Origin: JBCBRD01 sp039819785
GTDB lineage: Bacteria > Pseudomonadota > Alphaproteobacteria > Rhizobiales > Hyphomicrobiaceae
Direction of reading: 5' to 3'
Assembly (NCBI GenBank): GCA_039819785.1
Contig: JBCBRH010000015.1
Coordinates: 1 to 64,000, forward strand
Length of the DNA: 64,000 bases
Position 1 is the first letter of the stretch, and each line of letters opens with the position of its first letter. Made by a program: the position numbers and the translations under genes. Shown here piece by piece: positions 61,688 through 64,000 of the stretch. Under the pieces are notes generated by a model. It saw nothing but the letters and a program-made list of their open reading frames with translations. It had not been told where the DNA came from and made no database searches.

Positions 61688-62320
61688 TCAGACACGTGCT
61701 GGTGCGTTCGTCGCCGAGATGGGTCGCTCACGGGTGACGCGCTTAGGTGAAAAACCAGCCAGCTCCAGGAAGTTGGCAAGCAGGCCGTGCCCGTGTTCAG
61801 ACGCAATGCTTTCGGGGTGGAACTGAACGCCATGCACCGGCTGGTCGACATGCTGTAGCCCCATGATGATCCCATCATCGGTCTGCGCGGTCACCTTCAG
61901 GCATTTGGGCAGCGTCTCGGGCTTCACCGTCAACGAATGGTACCGCGTCACCTCAAACCGCTTTGGCAGTCCGGCGAACACGCCTTCGTTCGTGTGCGTG
62001 ATTTCCGAAAGCTTTCCGTGCATGGGGAGCGGTGCGCGGATCACGTCGCCTGCGTACGCCTGCCCGATCGATTGGTGACCAAGACAGACACCGAACAGCG
62101 GAATGCTGCCATCCAGTCGTTTGATCAGGTCCACGCAGATCCCGGCATCGTTGGGCGTGCATGGCCCCGGTGAGATCACGATGGCCTTGGGCTTCAGGGC
62201 AATCGCTTCATCAATGGTCAACGCGTCGTTGCGCTTAACGACACAATCCACCCCCAGTTCACCGATGTAGTGAACGAGATTGTACGTGAAGCTGTCGTAG
62301 TTATCGATAAGCAGAAGCAT
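61688..62320 (-). CDS. trpG: Anthranilate synthase glutaminase component
   Basis: It supplies ammonia from glutamine to TrpE; such proteins can also serve p-aminobenzoate synthesis. The 210-residue class I amidotransferase has LLLIDNYDSFTYNLVHYIGELG at the start, ISPGPCTPNDAG near 50-61, the nucleophile Cys in PLFGVCLGHQSIGQAYAGD near 75-93, and the catalytic His-Pro-Glu in VHGVQFHPESIASEHG near 163-178. It is separated from the sixA-like gene by 185 bases. Confidence 0.95.
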   Translation of the reverse strand: MLLLIDNYDSFTYNLVHYIGELGVDCVVKRNDALTIDEAIALKPKAIVISPGPCTPNDAGICVDLIKRLDGSIPLFGVCLGHQSIGQAYAGDVIRAPLPMHGKLSEITHTNEGVFAGLPKRFEVTRYHSLTVKPETLPKCLKVTAQTDDGIIMGLQHVDQPVHGVQFHPESIASEHGHGLLANFLELAGFSPKRVTRERPISATNAPARV

Positions 62321-62505
62321 GGGTGACCATTGATCGTGAATGACGTGAGGTTCGGTATCTCAGAGAATAGGGGACACCAAGAGGGGCACACCCGCCTGAA
62401 GGCCGACCAGTTTATGTCTTAAGCAGCCTGGACACCGACAAGTATGGGGCCAAGCCTGCAAGGTCAACATGGGAGATGATGATCAGCGCTCAGGTCGCCG
62501 TCGCG

Positions 62506-63024
62506 TCAATCAAGTTCACGCGGCACCTGGAAGGCGATGAGTTTGCAGCGACCGGCCAGCGCATCGGAAAACGCAAGTACCCCCAGGTCAAACACGGCAA
62601 CAGCAGCCGTGGGAAACTTCAACGACATAGCGCGCAAAGCCTCCGATGGTCCGTCCCCCACGAGGCTCAGCGACAACGCCTGCAGTCCCGGGTTGTGCCC
62701 AACCACCATGACGGTCGGCGCACGGCCTGCATGGACGCGTACGCGTTCAAGGATGACCTCGGCAGATGCCAGATAAAGCGCATCATCAATGACGATATCC
62801 GGCAAAGGTGCATCAAACGCCGGCAAGGTGAGCGCAAGCGTGGCCCGCGTCCGCACCGCGTTAGAGCACAAAACAAGGTCTGGCTTGAAGCCATTGGACG
62901 CCAGCCACTTCGCCATCTTCGGCGCAGCCTTGCTTCCCCGTTCATTCAGCGGACGCTCGTGGTCTTCTTGTTCGAGTTTTTCCCAGCTCGATTTGGCATG
63001 CCGGTAGAGGATCAATCTGCTCAT
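62506..63024 (-). CDS. SixA-type histidine phosphatase
   Basis: The ATG at 63024 (or 63030) gives 172 residues. It is a small histidine phosphatase of the SixA branch: LYRHAKSSW near 7-15 with the phospho-acceptor His9, DHERPLNERGSKAAPKMAKWL, LVLCSNAVRTRATLALTL with the conserved Arg, and VMVVGHNPGLQALSLSL with the second His. SixA acts on phosphohistidine proteins in E. coli; the target here is unknown. The gene is wedged between trpE (29 bases upstream) and trpG on the same strand. That spacing suggests co-transcription with trpE, but there is no clear link to tryptophan. Confidence 0.88.
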   Translation of the reverse strand: MSRLILYRHAKSSWEKLEQEDHERPLNERGSKAAPKMAKWLASNGFKPDLVLCSNAVRTRATLALTLPAFDAPLPDIVIDDALYLASAEVILERVRVHAGRAPTVMVVGHNPGLQALSLSLVGDGPSEALRAMSLKFPTAAVAVFDLGVLAFSDALAGRCKLIAFQVPRELD

Positions 63025-63052
63025 GCCCATTGGCACCAGTGTTTGAAAGCCA

Positions 63053-64000
63053 TCATCCGAAAAGCCCGCGATTGGCCTGCGACGACCCGCTTCCCACCGC
63101 CGGGCCGCCCGCAAATGCGACCGCTTCTTCCGCGGCGCGGACGATGGCCATGGCTTTGTTGATGCACTCTTGTTGTTCGCTGGCCGGAACGGAGTCGTAA
63201 ACGATGCCGGCACCCGCCTGCACGTGCAACTTCCCATCCTTCACAAGCGCGGTCCGCAAGACAATGCAGGTGTCCATGTTCCCGTCGGCCGAAAAATACC
63301 CAACACACCCGGCATAAGGCCCGCGCTTGGCCGTTTCCAACTCGTCGATCACCTCCATGGCCCGCACTTTCGGCGCACCAGAGACAGTGCCTGCGGGAAA
63401 GCCTGCCATCAGCGCATCCACTTCGTCGTGGCACGCATGATCAAGCTTACCGATCACATTGGAGACGATGTGCATGACGTGGCTGTAGCGCTCAACCGTA
63501 AACCCCTGGGTGACCCGCACCGTGTCGGGGATGCTCACCCGCCCCACATCATTCCGCCCCAGGTCCAGCAACATCAAATGTTCGGCGCGCTCCTTTGGAT
63601 CAGCCAGTAGCTCAGCCTGCAGGGCGTCATCTTCCTGAGCGGTCGCGCCCCGTTTGCGAGTGCCCGCGATAGGCCGGATCGTCACCTCGCCATCCACGGC
63701 ACGCACCAGAATTTCCGGCGATGACCCAACCAGGGCGAAATCACCAAAATCCAGATGGAACAGAAATGGTGACGGGTTCAGCCGTCTGAGCGAGCGATAC
63801 AACGCAAACGGCGGCAGCGTGAAGTCACTGGTGAAGCGCTGGGCGAGCACGACCTGGAAGATATCGCCAGCGACAATGTAGTCCTGTGCCTTGGCCACCA
63901 TCTCAAGATAGCGCGCCTCGGATGTATTGGAGACCGCGTCAGGGGCAACCATCGGCTCAGCTTTTGGAAGCGCGCCCTGTGGCAGCGGGCGTTGCAACGC
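63053..64000 (-). CDS. trpE: Anthranilate synthase component I, partial (N-terminus beyond the window)
   Basis: TrpE converts chorismate and ammonia to anthranilate. The visible C-terminal 315 or so residues hold the chorismate-binding core: YLEMVAKAQDYIVAGDIFQVVLAQRF, LRRLNPSPFLFHLDFGDFALVGSSPEILVR, RPIAGTRKRG, LDLGRNDVGRVS, VERYSHVMHIVSNV, AGFPAGTVSGAPKVRAMEVIDELE, and RTALVKDGKLHVQAGAGIVYDS near the end. The N-terminal part with the feedback site for tryptophan is outside the window. It heads the visible trpE-sixA-trpG-trpD-trpC-moaC-moeA series. Confidence 0.96.
   Translation of the reverse strand, partial: ALQRPLPQGALPKAEPMVAPDAVSNTSEARYLEMVAKAQDYIVAGDIFQVVLAQRFTSDFTLPPFALYRSLRRLNPSPFLFHLDFGDFALVGSSPEILVRAVDGEVTIRPIAGTRKRGATAQEDDALQAELLADPKERAEHLMLLDLGRNDVGRVSIPDTVRVTQGFTVERYSHVMHIVSNVIGKLDHACHDEVDALMAGFPAGTVSGAPKVRAMEVIDELETAKRGPYAGCVGYFSADGNMDTCIVLRTALVKDGKLHVQAGAGIVYDSVPASEQQECINKAMAIVRAAEEAVAFAGGPAVGSGSSQANRGLFG

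Overview
This window is a chromosomal segment from an alphaproteobacterium, most likely in or near Hyphomicrobiales (Rhizobiales). The evidence is the gene order (nuoE-N/birA/rnj; rpsB-tsf-pyrH-frr-uppS-cdsA-dxr-rseP-bamA-lpxD-fabZ-lpxA-lpxI-lpxB; gltX/comEC/lexA; moeA-moaC-trpC-trpD-trpG...trpE), a short ProRS, LpxI instead of LpxH, an SOS box of the GTTC-N7-GTTC type, and intergenic palindromes resembling the RIME elements of rhizobia. The genus cannot be named from the sequence. No rRNA, convincing tRNA, CRISPR array, prophage or intact transposon was seen.

Layout. (1) 1-6.9 kb is accessory: the N-terminal part of a 2-hydroxyacid dehydrogenase cut by the window edge, an anchored DUF900-type hydrolase, a long Clp-N-like/disordered/DUF4332 protein, a secreted LpqC-like esterase and two small membrane proteins. 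(2) 7.0-20.6 kb holds complex I genes nuoE to nuoN without nuoABCD. It includes two small uncharacterised membrane proteins (between nuoH/nuoI and nuoI/nuoJ) and a decayed four-helix-bundle (23S-IVS type) gene between nuoK and nuoL. (3) 20.7-28 kb has birA, rnj, mce, a DUF1467 gene, proS and the lolCE/lolD lipoprotein exporter. (4) 28-30.6 kb is a small accessory patch, AT-richer at its left side. (5) 30.7-34.8 kb has dnaE and a tiny membrane protein. (6) 35.1-52.5 kb is the translation, isoprenoid, envelope and lipid A block from rpsB to lpxB. (7) 52.5-57.9 kb has gltX, comEC and lexA. (8) 58-64 kb, minus strand, is an apparent trpE-sixA-trpG-trpD-trpC-moaC-moeA operon; trpE runs off the right edge.

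The housekeeping blocks act together in respiration (Nuo), lipoprotein export (Lol), outer membrane building (RseP, BamA, LpxD/A/I/B, FabZ), isoprenoid and phospholipid supply (Dxr, UppS, CdsA), and tryptophan and molybdenum cofactor synthesis.

The most notable observations are: a modular palindromic element at three intergenic sites (one or two copies of a 48-nt left palindrome, then one 44-nt right palindrome with a fixed 12-nt spacer); an LpxI with a degenerate second copy of its own C-terminal domain; the pseudogene inside the complex I operon; the Clp-N/DUF4332 protein; and structured leaders before rpsB and bamA.
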